From a virus: a DNA stretch of 36,661 bases. The DNA is taken from positions 1-36,661 of IMG/VR virus record IMGVR_UViG_3300042288_000833, one strand, 5' to 3'. This document shows positions 6,385 to 13,110 of this stretch, one piece after another; positions within the stretch are counted from its first letter, which is position 1, and the number at the start of each line of letters is the position of its first letter. The position numbers were made by a program, and so were the translations under genes. The notes below the pieces were generated by a model. That model did no database searches and was not told the DNA's origin. It saw only the letters and a program-made list of their open reading frames with translations.

Positions 6385-6563
6385 TGGCGAGGTACCGAGT
6401 CTCCGTCGATCTTGAGTACAGAGACATATCAATGATTCTCACTCACTTGTATCAGTCATCACGCGATGGCTGGTACTACGGGAATCGAACTCATTTTTGC
6501 AATCGGAGAGACAGGCTGATCGAATTACTGGAATCCAAGCTGCCCCAGGAGACCCAACCATGA
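6384..6563 (+). CDS. Small basic hypothetical protein, 59 aa
   Basis: An ATG at 6384 shares bases with the previous stop (TAATG), and the ORF ends at the TGA overlapping the next start (ATGA). It encodes 59 residues, starting MARYRVSVDLEYRDISMILT, with a Tyr/Arg-rich middle (DGWYYGNRTHFCNRRDRL) and a terminal helix (IELLESKLPQ). The exact junctions on both sides make it a confident gene despite its size. No family recognised. Confidence 0.65.
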   Translation: MARYRVSVDLEYRDISMILTHLYQSSRDGWYYGNRTHFCNRRDRLIELLESKLPQETQP

Positions 6564-6790
6564 CCACCCCACCCCCACCCCTATCCCCCGCCGCGCAGGC
6601 GATTCGGAATGCGTACAAATCTGGCGGCCTGGAGGCCGGGCTGATCGCTGCAGTGGATCAGGTGGCGCCCCTTGAGTTAATGCTCCCTGAACAAGCGCCT
6701 ATGGAAAGTCATATTAGGCAGGATCAGCGTAGCAAAATCCGCCGCCAACTCCTTGCCCTCGCCGCCGAACTGCGCGGCGCCGCCCACTAG
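6560..6790 (+). CDS. Cyanobacterial-type hypothetical protein, 76 aa
   Basis: Starts at the ATG at 6560, with AGGAG eight bases upstream and an ATGA overlap with the previous gene. The sequence (MTTPPPPLSPAAQAIRNAYK...) has a Pro-rich N-terminus, a helix, a segment '...GLIAAVDQVAPLELM' and a C-terminal helix 'RQLLALAAELRGA'. The pattern 'SPAAQAI..AY...AA..QV.P......RQ.LLA.A.EL' recurs in Synechococcus/Cyanobium proteins as I know them. GC-rich, host-like composition. Unknown function. Confidence 0.7.
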   Translation: MTTPPPPLSPAAQAIRNAYKSGGLEAGLIAAVDQVAPLELMLPEQAPMESHIRQDQRSKIRRQLLALAAELRGAAH

Positions 6791-6802
6791 ACATTCGCAC
6801 TA

Positions 6803-6946
6803 ATGGATTCTCCCGACCCTCAAATTATCAAACTCCCTCGCAATGGCCCAAAATCTGGACAGTCCATGAAAGCATGGCTTTATGGCAAGGACAAAAACTG
6901 TCAGAAAGAGCGTGATGCCGCTAAATGGCAAAATAGAGGGCGTTAG
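6803..6946 (+). CDS. Small basic protein, 47 aa
   Basis: A 47-codon ORF from the ATG at 6803 to the TAG at 6944-6946. It starts MDSPDPQIIKLPRNGPKSGQ and ends with a Lys/Arg/Trp-rich part (MKAWLYGKDKNCQKERDAAK). The stop lies inside the loop of the terminator hairpin and overlaps the stop of the converging minus-strand gene. No good ribosome site is visible. It is back at the phage's ordinary base composition, and CAATGG occurs inside it. Probably real; function unknown. Confidence 0.5.
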   Translation: MDSPDPQIIKLPRNGPKSGQSMKAWLYGKDKNCQKERDAAKWQNRGR

Positions 6947-6954
6947 CCCTCTTT
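6935..6954. terminator. Bidirectional intrinsic terminator
   Basis: GAGGGC (6936-6941), loop GTTA, GCCCTC (6946-6951) form a GC-rich six-base stem, seven with the flanking A-T pair. TTTGTT follows on the plus strand and TATTTT on the minus strand, so it can stop both converging transcripts: the early operon from the left and the primase-helicase transcript from the right. The stop codons of both flanking genes lie within it. Confidence 0.75.
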
Positions 6955-7155
6955 GTTGAATCGTTCCCGAATGTGCGGCAATGCACTAGGAATGAAACGA
7001 TTGTCATAGTTCGCAATGGCGCAGAACTTCTGCGCCTTTTCTATGCTTGCAAACGGAAAGCTGAGTTGCTCAATCTCTCCGCTGTCAAGCATCCTCGCTA
7101 TCGCCCAGCCCTTCTCCGTGTTCGTCAAGCATAGAATCGTCGCGCTCTGGTTCAT
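6943..7155 (-). CDS. Hypothetical protein, 70 aa
   Basis: From the ATG at 7155: MNQSATILCLTNTEKGWAIA, then 'RMLDSGEIEQLSFPFASIEK', a Lys/Phe helix, and a basic end (IRERFNKEG). It looks like a compact alpha/beta protein. The frame is open to a TTG at 7215. No Shine-Dalgarno precedes the ATG, and it overlaps the small gene upstream by 71 bases, so translation may be coupled. Last gene of the primase-helicase transcript, ending in the terminator. No family recognised. Confidence 0.6.
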   Translation of the reverse strand: MNQSATILCLTNTEKGWAIARMLDSGEIEQLSFPFASIEKAQKFCAIANYDNRFIPSALPHIRERFNKEG

Positions 7156-7246
7156 TGTTGATGGAGGCAGGAATGGGCGATGGGAGAGGGGCGGAAAGCT
7201 CTTGCTTGTTGTCAATGCCTTGGGCGTCTTGCCAGATAATGCGCAT
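7085..7246 (-). CDS. Small acidic protein, 53 aa
   Basis: A 53-codon ORF begins at the ATG at 7246, five bases after the primase-helicase stop, with AGGA just upstream. It starts MRIIWQDAQGIDNKQELSAP, has a Pro-rich linker (PLPSPIPASINN) and an acidic tail (MLDEHGEGLGDSEDA). It shares 71 bases with the following gene in another frame. The ribosome site and position favour a real gene, but the acidic, low-complexity tail leaves doubt. Confidence 0.5.
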   Translation of the reverse strand: MRIIWQDAQGIDNKQELSAPLPSPIPASINNEPERDDSMLDEHGEGLGDSEDA

Positions 7247-7251
7247 GGTTC

Positions 7252-9219
7252 CTAGAAAAACTCATCATAGTTGATGGGATCTTCTTTCTTCTCCAGCTCA
7301 AAATCAAGAGACGGAGCTTCGTAGTCCCAAGAATGGTAAAGGCGAGTCTTTTGCCCTTCGGGACCGTCTTGGAAGCTGCTGGTGATTAGCCCTTGACGCC
7401 TAGCCACTTCCAAAAGCTTGCCAGTGGAGCCAGTATCGAAACTCCCGCAAAGGCTTGCTACTTGCTGCTTCGTGAAGCGCTCGCCTTTTCTCATCGTCAC
7501 AGCGTTCACCACGCGATCAAGCTCTTCCAACGATCCGCCCATTGGCCCCGCATAGCTCCAACCATAGTTGAGTGAATCCCGCTGAAGCATGTGCTTGCCA
7601 GCAAGGCCACTCCGGCTCTTGAGCCATTCCAAGACAAATTGACTGTGGTTGTAGTTGTTTTCTGGGCGGTACAATTTGACCACTTCACTTACATTGTCCT
7701 TGAAGCTGCTGCTATCGCGCAATCCTCCGCTCTTGTTTAAGTGGTGGAGAATGACAATGGAGCAGCGATAGTTATTGGCCATATCACGTAGGCCATAGAG
7801 CACGTCACCAGCGTTGCTTTTGGTGAGGTCTACGTTCATCCCAGCGAGGCAAGCAGTTAAGCTGTCAATCACGACAAAGATGGGCCGGTTCTTGCGAATG
7901 TAGTTCTCAAGTTGTTGCATGTGAGCGAAGCGCCAAGTCTCCCAAAAAACAATGTCGCCAGGATTTAGACCGGCTTCTTGATAGCCAATAATGCTCAGTT
8001 TCTCGCTGGTATCTGTCAAAGGTTCGTCGGCAGATATAATCAAAGACTTGCCCTTCATACACCTCCTGCCACTCCAATTCTGACCAAGGGCTACATTTAA
8101 TGCCCAATTATACATCATAGTTGTTTTACCTACGCCCCCTTCTGCGGCCAGCAAGGTAACACTGCCAAGCGGAACAATGCCTGCAATCAACCATTCTCTT
8201 GCGGCATCAGAAGAAGCGATGGTGAGCGCATCAACGGCTTCAATTTCTTCTCTGCCATATACTCTTGCTCTTGCCTCAGTGATTATCTTGTCAATGTTCT
8301 GCTGCCCCATCTTGACACCACGCTGCTCTAGCCAGTTGCCAGTTTCATAGGCAATGCGGGCATCATTGGCATAGAGGCCAACAAAGTTTTCGATGGTGGC
8401 GATGATCTCCTCGTAGGACGGCTTGCCATCGCTATTAGCATGACGGTTCTTTGGGACAATGGAAGAAAGTAGATCGTCCTTGCTGGCGCCTTCCGGTATG
8501 TAGTCGCCAAGGTCATAGCCATTGCCTGACGGCAGGTTATCCCATTCCCACGAACGCGGGTCTGCATACAGCCATTGCGAGCCTGGGTTATCAGCCGCCA
8601 CCTCTGCCATGAAGGCAACGCCCTGTTCGTCCCTGTCAGGGCACAGCACAAGCTGATAGCCCCTGAACAGCGTGGAGTAGTCACCATTAGTGCGATACTG
8701 CTTAGAGCCTCCTAGAAACGTGCAACAGGGGATTTCCAGCGCCCACACTGCTTGGCACGTCAGCTCCCCTTCAACAATGAAAATCGGCAAGCCGGTTTTC
8801 TTACTTAGCTCTATCGCTTCGTGGTAGTAGAGAGGCAAGATGCCTGCTTTTACTTCCTGAAGTTGAGTTTTATGGTTGGCGCTGCCTTGTTCAATGGTGG
8901 GAAACTCTTGCCAAATTTGCTTACTGCCAGAGCTGTCACTGCGTTTGACAATGACTACTTTTTCGCGCTGTTTGTTTTCATAAGGGAAAGTGTATTCCCC
9001 TGGATCTCTTGGTGGCTTTTCCCATCGAACCAAAGGTGCAAGCGCATCGCGCACTTCTGCTCGGTGAGCTGGTGATGGGTCGTGCCAGCAGTTGTAGCCG
9101 CCAGTTGCCTTGTTCACTGAGAAGTCGTTGCCGCCACATGCAGGGCAGATGAACTTGCCCTTCTCCTTGCTGGGCTCCAACTGGTCAAGGAAGTCGAGGA
9201 TTGAAAACGTCACGCTCAT
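7252..9219 (-). CDS. Bifunctional primase-helicase (zinc finger, TOPRIM, RecA-like ATPase)
   Basis: A 655-aa replication protein. Residues 25-46 form a CHC2-like zinc site (CPACGGNDF ... CWHD). About 145-210 is a TOPRIM domain: IFIVEGELTC with Glu150, and VLCPDRDEQG with Asp195 and Asp197, the metal-binding residues of DnaG/Twinkle primases. From about 345 a RecA-like helicase core follows: Walker A GGVGKTTM (361-368), ISADEP, and Walker B IFVVIDSL near 450, then ILHHLNKSGG. This matches AAA_25/RepA-like hexameric helicases fused to a primase. It should prime and unwind DNA at the phage fork. It reads leftward from the divergent region at 9220-9346. An inverted repeat spans its start codon. 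No clear Shine-Dalgarno. Confidence 0.92.
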   Translation of the reverse strand: MSVTFSILDFLDQLEPSKEKGKFICPACGGNDFSVNKATGGYNCWHDPSPAHRAEVRDALAPLVRWEKPPRDPGEYTFPYENKQREKVVIVKRSDSSGSKQIWQEFPTIEQGSANHKTQLQEVKAGILPLYYHEAIELSKKTGLPIFIVEGELTCQAVWALEIPCCTFLGGSKQYRTNGDYSTLFRGYQLVLCPDRDEQGVAFMAEVAADNPGSQWLYADPRSWEWDNLPSGNGYDLGDYIPEGASKDDLLSSIVPKNRHANSDGKPSYEEIIATIENFVGLYANDARIAYETGNWLEQRGVKMGQQNIDKIITEARARVYGREEIEAVDALTIASSDAAREWLIAGIVPLGSVTLLAAEGGVGKTTMMYNWALNVALGQNWSGRRCMKGKSLIISADEPLTDTSEKLSIIGYQEAGLNPGDIVFWETWRFAHMQQLENYIRKNRPIFVVIDSLTACLAGMNVDLTKSNAGDVLYGLRDMANNYRCSIVILHHLNKSGGLRDSSSFKDNVSEVVKLYRPENNYNHSQFVLEWLKSRSGLAGKHMLQRDSLNYGWSYAGPMGGSLEELDRVVNAVTMRKGERFTKQQVASLCGSFDTGSTGKLLEVARRQGLITSSFQDGPEGQKTRLYHSWDYEAPSLDFELEKKEDPINYDEFF

Positions 9220-9240
9220 GGGCAGAGGGCAATGCCCATG
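9217..9240. repeat. Inverted repeat across the primase-helicase start codon
   Basis: CATGGGCA (9217-9224) and TGCCCATG (9233-9240) are perfect 8-base complements around an 8-base loop. The first arm contains the start codon of the minus-strand primase-helicase. In mRNA the hairpin would hide the start codon; as DNA it could be an operator. Confidence 0.55.
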
Positions 9241-9292
9241 ATGCCACAGGCGTCAACAGAGCGGCGATAAGCAGCCCTAATGGGCGAAGGTG

Positions 9293-9321
9293 TGGACAAT
9301 GGCGCGTTAGTAGGCTTGAAT
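9293..9321 (+). promoter_or_regulatory. Possible promoter for the methyltransferase gene
   Basis: TGGACA (9293-9298), a 17-base spacer and TTGAAT (9316-9321) resemble a sigma-70 promoter with a weak -10. The 13 bases TGTGGACAATGGC around the -35 recur exactly at 10081-10093 before the next genes, which suggests a shared element. It lies 26 bases before the ATG at 9347. Confidence 0.4.
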
Positions 9322-9346
9322 GGAAAGGCCCTAGCATCAGTCAATC

Positions 9347-10060
9347 ATGAAATACATGGGAAGCAAAGCTCGGATCGCCAAGCATTTACTGCCAATCATT
9401 TTGGCCGACAAAAAGCCTGACCAGTTTTATGTGGAGCCGTTTGCTGGTGGTATGAATATGATATGCAAGGTTGCTGGAAAAAGAACTGCCTGCGACAGTA
9501 ACTATTATCTCGTTGAGATGTGGAAGGCAATTATGAACGATTGGCAGCCACCGTATTTTGTATCAAAAGAGCTTTACGAGATTGTGCGGAACGACCGAGA
9601 CAAGATTGCTCCATGGATGGTGGGATGGGTAGGGTTTAACTGTTCGTATTCAGGAAAATGGTTTGGTGGTTATGCCGGGGTGGTAAAGACTAAGATTGGA
9701 ACCATGAGAAACTATCAGGAAGAAGCATTGAAAAATACTCTCAAGCAAAAAGACTCGCTACAGGGAGTCGAGCTTGTATGCTGCGACTACAAAGAGTTGG
9801 TGATTCCAGGCAAGAGCATTGTGTACTGCGACCCGCCCTACGCTGGCACCACTGGCTACAAAGACAAGTTTGATTCAGATGCTTTTTGGTCGTGGACAAG
9901 TCAGCTTGCAAAGGATGGGCATTCAGTGTTTGTCAGTGAATATGCCGCACCTTCGTCAGTCGAACAGGTCTGGGAAGGGTCTGTCAAATCTTCACTATCA
10001 GCAAACGGCCGGCACGGTGAAAGTAAAAACAGTGTTGAGCGGTTATTTCGCGTACGATAA
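9347..10060 (+). CDS. D12-class (Dam-like) adenine-N6 DNA methyltransferase
   Basis: A 237-aa protein that should methylate adenine in a short DNA site using S-adenosylmethionine. The N-terminus 'MKYMGSKARIAKHLLPII' is the typical first strand and substrate loop of D12-class enzymes. Motif I is YVEPFAGGMNM (residues 28-38), with FAGG binding the cofactor. The catalytic motif IV is DPPY at 162-165. It is slightly short for Dam-like enzymes (about 260-280) but both motifs are intact. No partner restriction enzyme is adjacent, so it is an orphan, most simply used to evade host restriction. GATC is a common target of this family, but specificity cannot be read from the sequence. Confidence 0.92.
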   Translation: MKYMGSKARIAKHLLPIILADKKPDQFYVEPFAGGMNMICKVAGKRTACDSNYYLVEMWKAIMNDWQPPYFVSKELYEIVRNDRDKIAPWMVGWVGFNCSYSGKWFGGYAGVVKTKIGTMRNYQEEALKNTLKQKDSLQGVELVCCDYKELVIPGKSIVYCDPPYAGTTGYKDKFDSDAFWSWTSQLAKDGHSVFVSEYAAPSSVEQVWEGSVKSSLSANGRHGESKNSVERLFRVR

Positions 10061-10082
10061 GCAAGGCTTATGGACAATGGTG

Positions 10083-10110
10083 TGGACAATGGCAAGGGGG
10101 CGGCTATTGT
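10083..10110 (+). promoter_or_regulatory. Possible promoter before the RHH-regulator gene group
   Basis: TGGACA (10083-10088), a 16-base spacer and TATTGT (10105-10110). The TGGACAATGG decamer occurs twice in tandem here (10071-10080 and 10083-10092). It shares its 13-base -35 context with the site at 9291-9303. Transcription would start just before the small gene at 10135. Confidence 0.4.
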
Positions 10111-10134
10111 GGCTACGAACCACAAAGGTTTCCC

Positions 10135-10308
10135 ATGGCCCCCGAAGAAGCCGTGAAACGGCTAAACGCTCTTAACGAAGACGATCCCGAAAGTGCCCAT
10201 TCAAACGCTGATGACATCTTGCTGATGGTACTCGACACCAACGGGCTTAAAGAAGTTGCCGATGCTTACAAAGCGGCTCAAAGAAAAGTTGGTTTTTGGT
10301 ACGCCTGA
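10135..10308 (+). CDS. Small acidic protein, 57 aa
   Basis: A 57-codon ORF from the ATG at 10135 to the TGA at 10306-10308, with AAAGG six bases upstream. It starts MAPEEAVKRLNALNEDDPES, continues 'ADDILLMVLDTNGLKEVADA' and ends 'KAAQRKVGFWYA'; helical, with an acidic first half. It starts three bases before the RHH gene region ends its leader and is probably co-expressed with that gene (next ATG at 10311). No family recognised. Confidence 0.65.
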   Translation: MAPEEAVKRLNALNEDDPESAHSNADDILLMVLDTNGLKEVADAYKAAQRKVGFWYA

Positions 10309-10310
10309 TT

Positions 10311-10544
10311 ATGCCCACAAGTCCCTACAAAGGCGGCAAAGTTAAGCGGCATTTTACGCTTAGCGAGGCTGCCAACGAGCATCTTGCTTCCATTGCTGCT
10401 GATGCTCGCCTCTCCAAAAGCGAGGCTCTTGAACGCCTCATTCGCTCCACGCCAACTTATGAAGGCAGTGCAACGCTTGCCAATGGCGCATGGAGCCTTG
10501 TCATTGACCACACTGTTTCCGACTCTCCTAATGAAACTGTCTGA
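10311..10544 (+). CDS. Ribbon-helix-helix DNA-binding protein
   Basis: A 77-aa protein from the ATG at 10311. Residues about 9-42 match the ribbon-helix-helix pattern: a short strand 'KRHFTLSEAANEH', helix 1 'LASIAADARL', the S-K-S turn and helix 2 'SEALERLIRS'. RHH proteins bind DNA as dimers through the paired strands and typically recognise short repeated sites. It starts two bases after the previous stop and overlaps the next gene by 14 bases. The two tandem dyads at 10791-10827 are candidate binding sites (inference). Confidence 0.75.
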   Translation: MPTSPYKGGKVKRHFTLSEAANEHLASIAADARLSKSEALERLIRSTPTYEGSATLANGAWSLVIDHTVSDSPNETV

Positions 10545-10794
10545 GCTTCAAGAACTGCTCAATAAGGCATTGGCCGAATGTGGGCCTGATGCTGAAATCT
10601 TGCTTTGCTTTGAGCAAAGCGCCCTTGAAGATGGCTACGACGAAAAATGCACAGAAGGCATTACTGACGTGCGCCTCATTGAAGACTGGCCCCTTCCTGG
10701 TAAAAGCCTCACCGTCTACGAAGGAGAAAAGGCTAAGAAGGTCATTCTCTTCTATGACCACCACAAAGAGCTTGACTCTTCCATGGTCGCATGA
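10531..10794 (+). CDS. Hypothetical protein, 87 aa
   Basis: Starts at the ATG at 10531 inside the end of the RHH gene (overlap 14 bases) and ends at the TGA at 10792-10794. Sequence: a leading helix (MKLSELQELLNKALAECGPD), a strand-rich middle (AEILLCFEQSAL ... GITDVRLIEDWPLPG) and 'KKVILFYDHHKEL'. It resembles small alpha/beta proteins of phage middle genes, but I do not recognise the family. Just upstream of the annealase. Confidence 0.7.
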   Translation: MKLSELQELLNKALAECGPDAEILLCFEQSALEDGYDEKCTEGITDVRLIEDWPLPGKSLTVYEGEKAKKVILFYDHHKELDSSMVA

Positions 10795-10828
10795 ACCACA
10801 GTTTCATGGTATGAACCACTCTTTCATG
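10791..10828. repeat. Two tandem dyads (ATGAA-N7-TTCAT), 20-base period
   Basis: ATGAA-CCACAGT-TTCAT (10791-10807) is followed exactly 20 bases later by ATGAA-CCACTCT-TTCAT (10811-10827). Each is a perfect 5-base dyad with a CCAC in the spacer; the period equals about two helical turns. They bridge the end of the preceding gene and the start of the annealase, so a protein bound here could affect the annealase. In RNA they would form small hairpins at its start codon. Confidence 0.55.
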
Positions 10829-11782
10829 CTTTACGATCCACAAGCGTTTCCTTCTTCCATGACCCTTCCTGTTACCGCCGCCACTGAGCACCTTCTCACT
10901 GAACGCCGTCTTGGCATTTTCTCCCCGCTGGAGATCAGCGCCAAGCAGTTCACTGCCGCCTACGAGCTGGCCATTGGTGAGCACGTTGAGAAGAACTACA
11001 AGGGCCTGTCCTACCTGTCATGGCCGTTTGCTTTCCGCTACCTTAAGGAGCAGTTCCCTAATTGCTACGTGGCTTTTGAGGAGCATTCTGAAGGCTGGCC
11101 GGTGTTCGGCCAAGAAGGCTGCTGGCTCCTGCGTCCCTATCTCACAGACGGCATCAAACGCACGCCTGCGTTGGTGTTTCCGCTCATGGACAACAAGCAC
11201 AATGCTCTTAAAGAGCTTGATGCTCGCGCTGTCAGCGACAACATTCAACGAGCCAGCGTGAAGTGCATTGCCACGTTCACGGGCCTTGGCCTGAAACTTT
11301 ATGCCGGTGAGGACATTCCCAAGAGCGATGAAAAAGCTAAGACCGGGAGCGAGAATCCTCAGGAAGAAACGAAGCCTGCTGCGCGGCGAAGCGCGAAGGC
11401 GGAAGAAGTTAAGACTCCTGCTGCAGACGCTGAAAATGGAGGGATTGCTCCCGCCAATGAGCCCGCCCAGTTCGACGGCAAGGCAAGCCTTCTTGCGCTC
11501 TGTAAAGCCAACCCTCTTGGTTTCTCCAGCGAGCACGCCTCTCTGAAGGCAGGCAAAGGAGCATTGGAAGCCATTGGCCTAGCGAAGGGCGATGACATCA
11601 AGGACGCTGCCATGTTCGCCAATGTGGTGACGTGCCTCGTCACAGCATGGGCCAAGGAAGCTGGGCTAACCATCGCCAAGGAAACCATGGCTTCCGACCT
11701 TGACAAGCTCCGTGCCATCGTCACTGAAGGCACCATTGAGCAAGCCATTAAAGGCGTGGAGGTTTTCAAGGCGGGAAAGTGA
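10811..11782 (+). CDS. DUF1071-family single-strand annealing protein
   Basis: A 323-aa protein from the ATG at 10811. Residues about 50-180 match DUF1071 (PF06378), a RecT/Rad52-type phage annealase group: 'LSYLSWPFAFRYLKEQFPN' near the start, 'RTPALVFPLMDNKHNAL', 'VSDNIQRASVKCIATFTGLG' and 'LKLYAGEDIP'. A Glu/Ala/Lys-rich linker (about 185-225) leads to a helical C-terminal domain. Such proteins pair complementary single strands in recombination-dependent replication. The adjacent PD-(D/E)XK exonuclease completes an Exo/Bet-like pair. The start is uncertain: ATGs at 10811, 10826 and 10859 are in frame and none has a good ribosome site. Confidence 0.85.
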   Translation: MNHSFMLYDPQAFPSSMTLPVTAATEHLLTERRLGIFSPLEISAKQFTAAYELAIGEHVEKNYKGLSYLSWPFAFRYLKEQFPNCYVAFEEHSEGWPVFGQEGCWLLRPYLTDGIKRTPALVFPLMDNKHNALKELDARAVSDNIQRASVKCIATFTGLGLKLYAGEDIPKSDEKAKTGSENPQEETKPAARRSAKAEEVKTPAADAENGGIAPANEPAQFDGKASLLALCKANPLGFSSEHASLKAGKGALEAIGLAKGDDIKDAAMFANVVTCLVTAWAKEAGLTIAKETMASDLDKLRAIVTEGTIEQAIKGVEVFKAGK

Positions 11783-11898
11783 TCGACCTGGCCGCAGCCA
11801 ACCTTGCACTTTGTTTCAATGGGGCAGTGGCAATGGAGGAAGATGGTTCTCCATTGCAAGACTGCCCTTGCCACCTTCTACAAACTCATGTCTATTGA
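11779..11898 (+). CDS. Possible 39-aa microprotein
   Basis: GTG at 11779 overlaps the annealase stop (GTGA) and opens a 39-codon frame (start MIDLAAANLALCFNGAVAME) ending at the TGA at 11896-11898. The end contains 'LQDCPCHLLQTH', oddly like 'LLQNCPACES' of the next gene in another frame. AAGGCGGGAAA lies just before the GTG. It fills a 105-base gap and overlaps the next ATG. Plausible but small. Confidence 0.35.
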   Translation: MIDLAAANLALCFNGAVAMEEDGSPLQDCPCHLLQTHVY

Positions 11899-12139
11899 TT
11901 TCTCCCTCTTGCAAAACTGCCCCGCCTGCGAAAGCTCATGGGAAGGGCAGTCTATTCCCTTAGAGCAACAGCATCTCTTTGGAAGCAAGCAATGGTTCAG
12001 TCGAGTGTTTGCTATTTACGACCAGCGAGTAGATGGCACTGTGGCTTGGCAATGCCCTGATTGCAACACATGCTGGGACAGAGAAACTGGCAAGCGTCGT
12101 GATGGCTTCCATCTTGATCGCCTGAAACGAGACAACTAG
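11888..12139 (+). CDS. Zinc-ribbon protein, 83 aa
   Basis: From the ATG at 11888: MSIDFSLLQNCPACESSWEG, a central aromatic part (FGSKQWFSRVFAIYDQRVDG) and 'WQCPDCNTCWDRETGKR', ending in a basic tail. Two CPxC pairs about 43 residues apart make a treble-clef or zinc-ribbon site. Such small proteins in phage replication blocks often bind nucleic acid or a polymerase partner. Between annealase and exonuclease, so an accessory role in recombination is conceivable. Frame open upstream to 11804. Confidence 0.65.
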   Translation: MSIDFSLLQNCPACESSWEGQSIPLEQQHLFGSKQWFSRVFAIYDQRVDGTVAWQCPDCNTCWDRETGKRRDGFHLDRLKRDN

Positions 12140-12143
12140 CGCA

Positions 12144-13034
12144 ATGGAAAAAAGAAACGAAGATCTTGTGTTTGGCGACGATCTCGGCCTTGAAGATCTC
12201 ACCATGACTTCCTTGGAACGGCATGAGCCGCAACGTATCAGCATCAATGGCAAAAGACACTACTGCTGCATAGGGTTCCCAAACGTCCCTGATGGCACTG
12301 TGCTGCCCTCAGTTACTACGGTGCTGTCAGCCATGGCGCCAGTGGGAAAGATCATGGCGCTTGTTAATTGGCGACGCAAAATTGGTGAGTCGGAGGCTCG
12401 TAGACGCACTCGCCTTGCAAGCGACAGGGGTACTTGGCTTCATGGAGTAATGGAAGACTGGTTCAATGGCGAAGATATTGAGCACCATTTGGAGCGTGCT
12501 CCTGAGTGGAAACCATACTTCTACTTAATGGAACCGTTCCTGTTGGGAGACAAAGATCATCTTGAATCCATTTGCGATGAAGACTCCCTTGAATATGTCA
12601 AATACTGTGATGGCATTGAAAAGCCGTTAATGACAGAAAGTGCCGTCGCCTGGTACGATCCCGAGTTGCAGGTTGGGGTGGCTGGCACTGTCGATCAATT
12701 TGCTTTTACAAAAGCACGCAGATTTTCTCTCCCCGACTGGAAAAGCTCTTTCAAGGTGAAGCCGCAGTCGCAATTGGCGGACTACAAGCGGCAACTTGGT
12801 GGCTATGCCTTGGCCATTGAGCAGATGGAACAATGCTCAGTAGATGAAGCATGGTCTGTGCTGGCTTGCTACGACCCAGAAGACGACAACAGCATTCCCA
12901 CTTTGCAACTCGTCCGACTTGATGGCTTTGAGCTGGTAGCACAGCAGCGCATCATGCAGGACACCGTGCAACGATACTTTGCAGAGCACTACCCCGGTGG
13001 CCGCGCTTTCACCATGACGGCAGACAAGGGGTAG
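12144..13034 (+). CDS. PD-(D/E)XK exonuclease (RecB/Cas4-like)
   Basis: A 296-aa protein. A middle segment carries the PD-(D/E)XK nuclease core: 'VGVAGTVDQFAF' gives the first acidic residue (Asp in GTVDQ), 'FSLPDWKSSFK' the D-x-K element, and 'QLADYKRQLGGYALAIEQ' the QxxxY-like helix of RecB/lambda-exonuclease relatives. 'GTWLHGVMEDWF' upstream provides the helix with a conserved His. Expected role: 5'-3' resection of duplex ends to feed the annealase. Starts five bases after the zinc-ribbon gene. Confidence 0.85.
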   Translation: MEKRNEDLVFGDDLGLEDLTMTSLERHEPQRISINGKRHYCCIGFPNVPDGTVLPSVTTVLSAMAPVGKIMALVNWRRKIGESEARRRTRLASDRGTWLHGVMEDWFNGEDIEHHLERAPEWKPYFYLMEPFLLGDKDHLESICDEDSLEYVKYCDGIEKPLMTESAVAWYDPELQVGVAGTVDQFAFTKARRFSLPDWKSSFKVKPQSQLADYKRQLGGYALAIEQMEQCSVDEAWSVLACYDPEDDNSIPTLQLVRLDGFELVAQQRIMQDTVQRYFAEHYPGGRAFTMTADKG

Positions 13035-13051
13035 GCGATGGGCGGGAATGG

Positions 13052-13060
13052 TGGTATTAT
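13052..13060 (+). promoter_or_regulatory. Extended -10 promoter
   Basis: TGGTATTAT is an extended -10 element (TGn-TATTAT, 13055-13060). The -35 position (TAGGCG) is poor, which extended -10 promoters tolerate. Predicted start about 13067, giving a leader of about 44 bases before the ATG at 13111. With the terminator at 13388 it would define a single-gene unit. Confidence 0.5.
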
Positions 13061-13110
13061 TGGCAAGCCCTGAACAAGGGCGCAACCATCACTCCTACGG
13101 AGAAACACTC

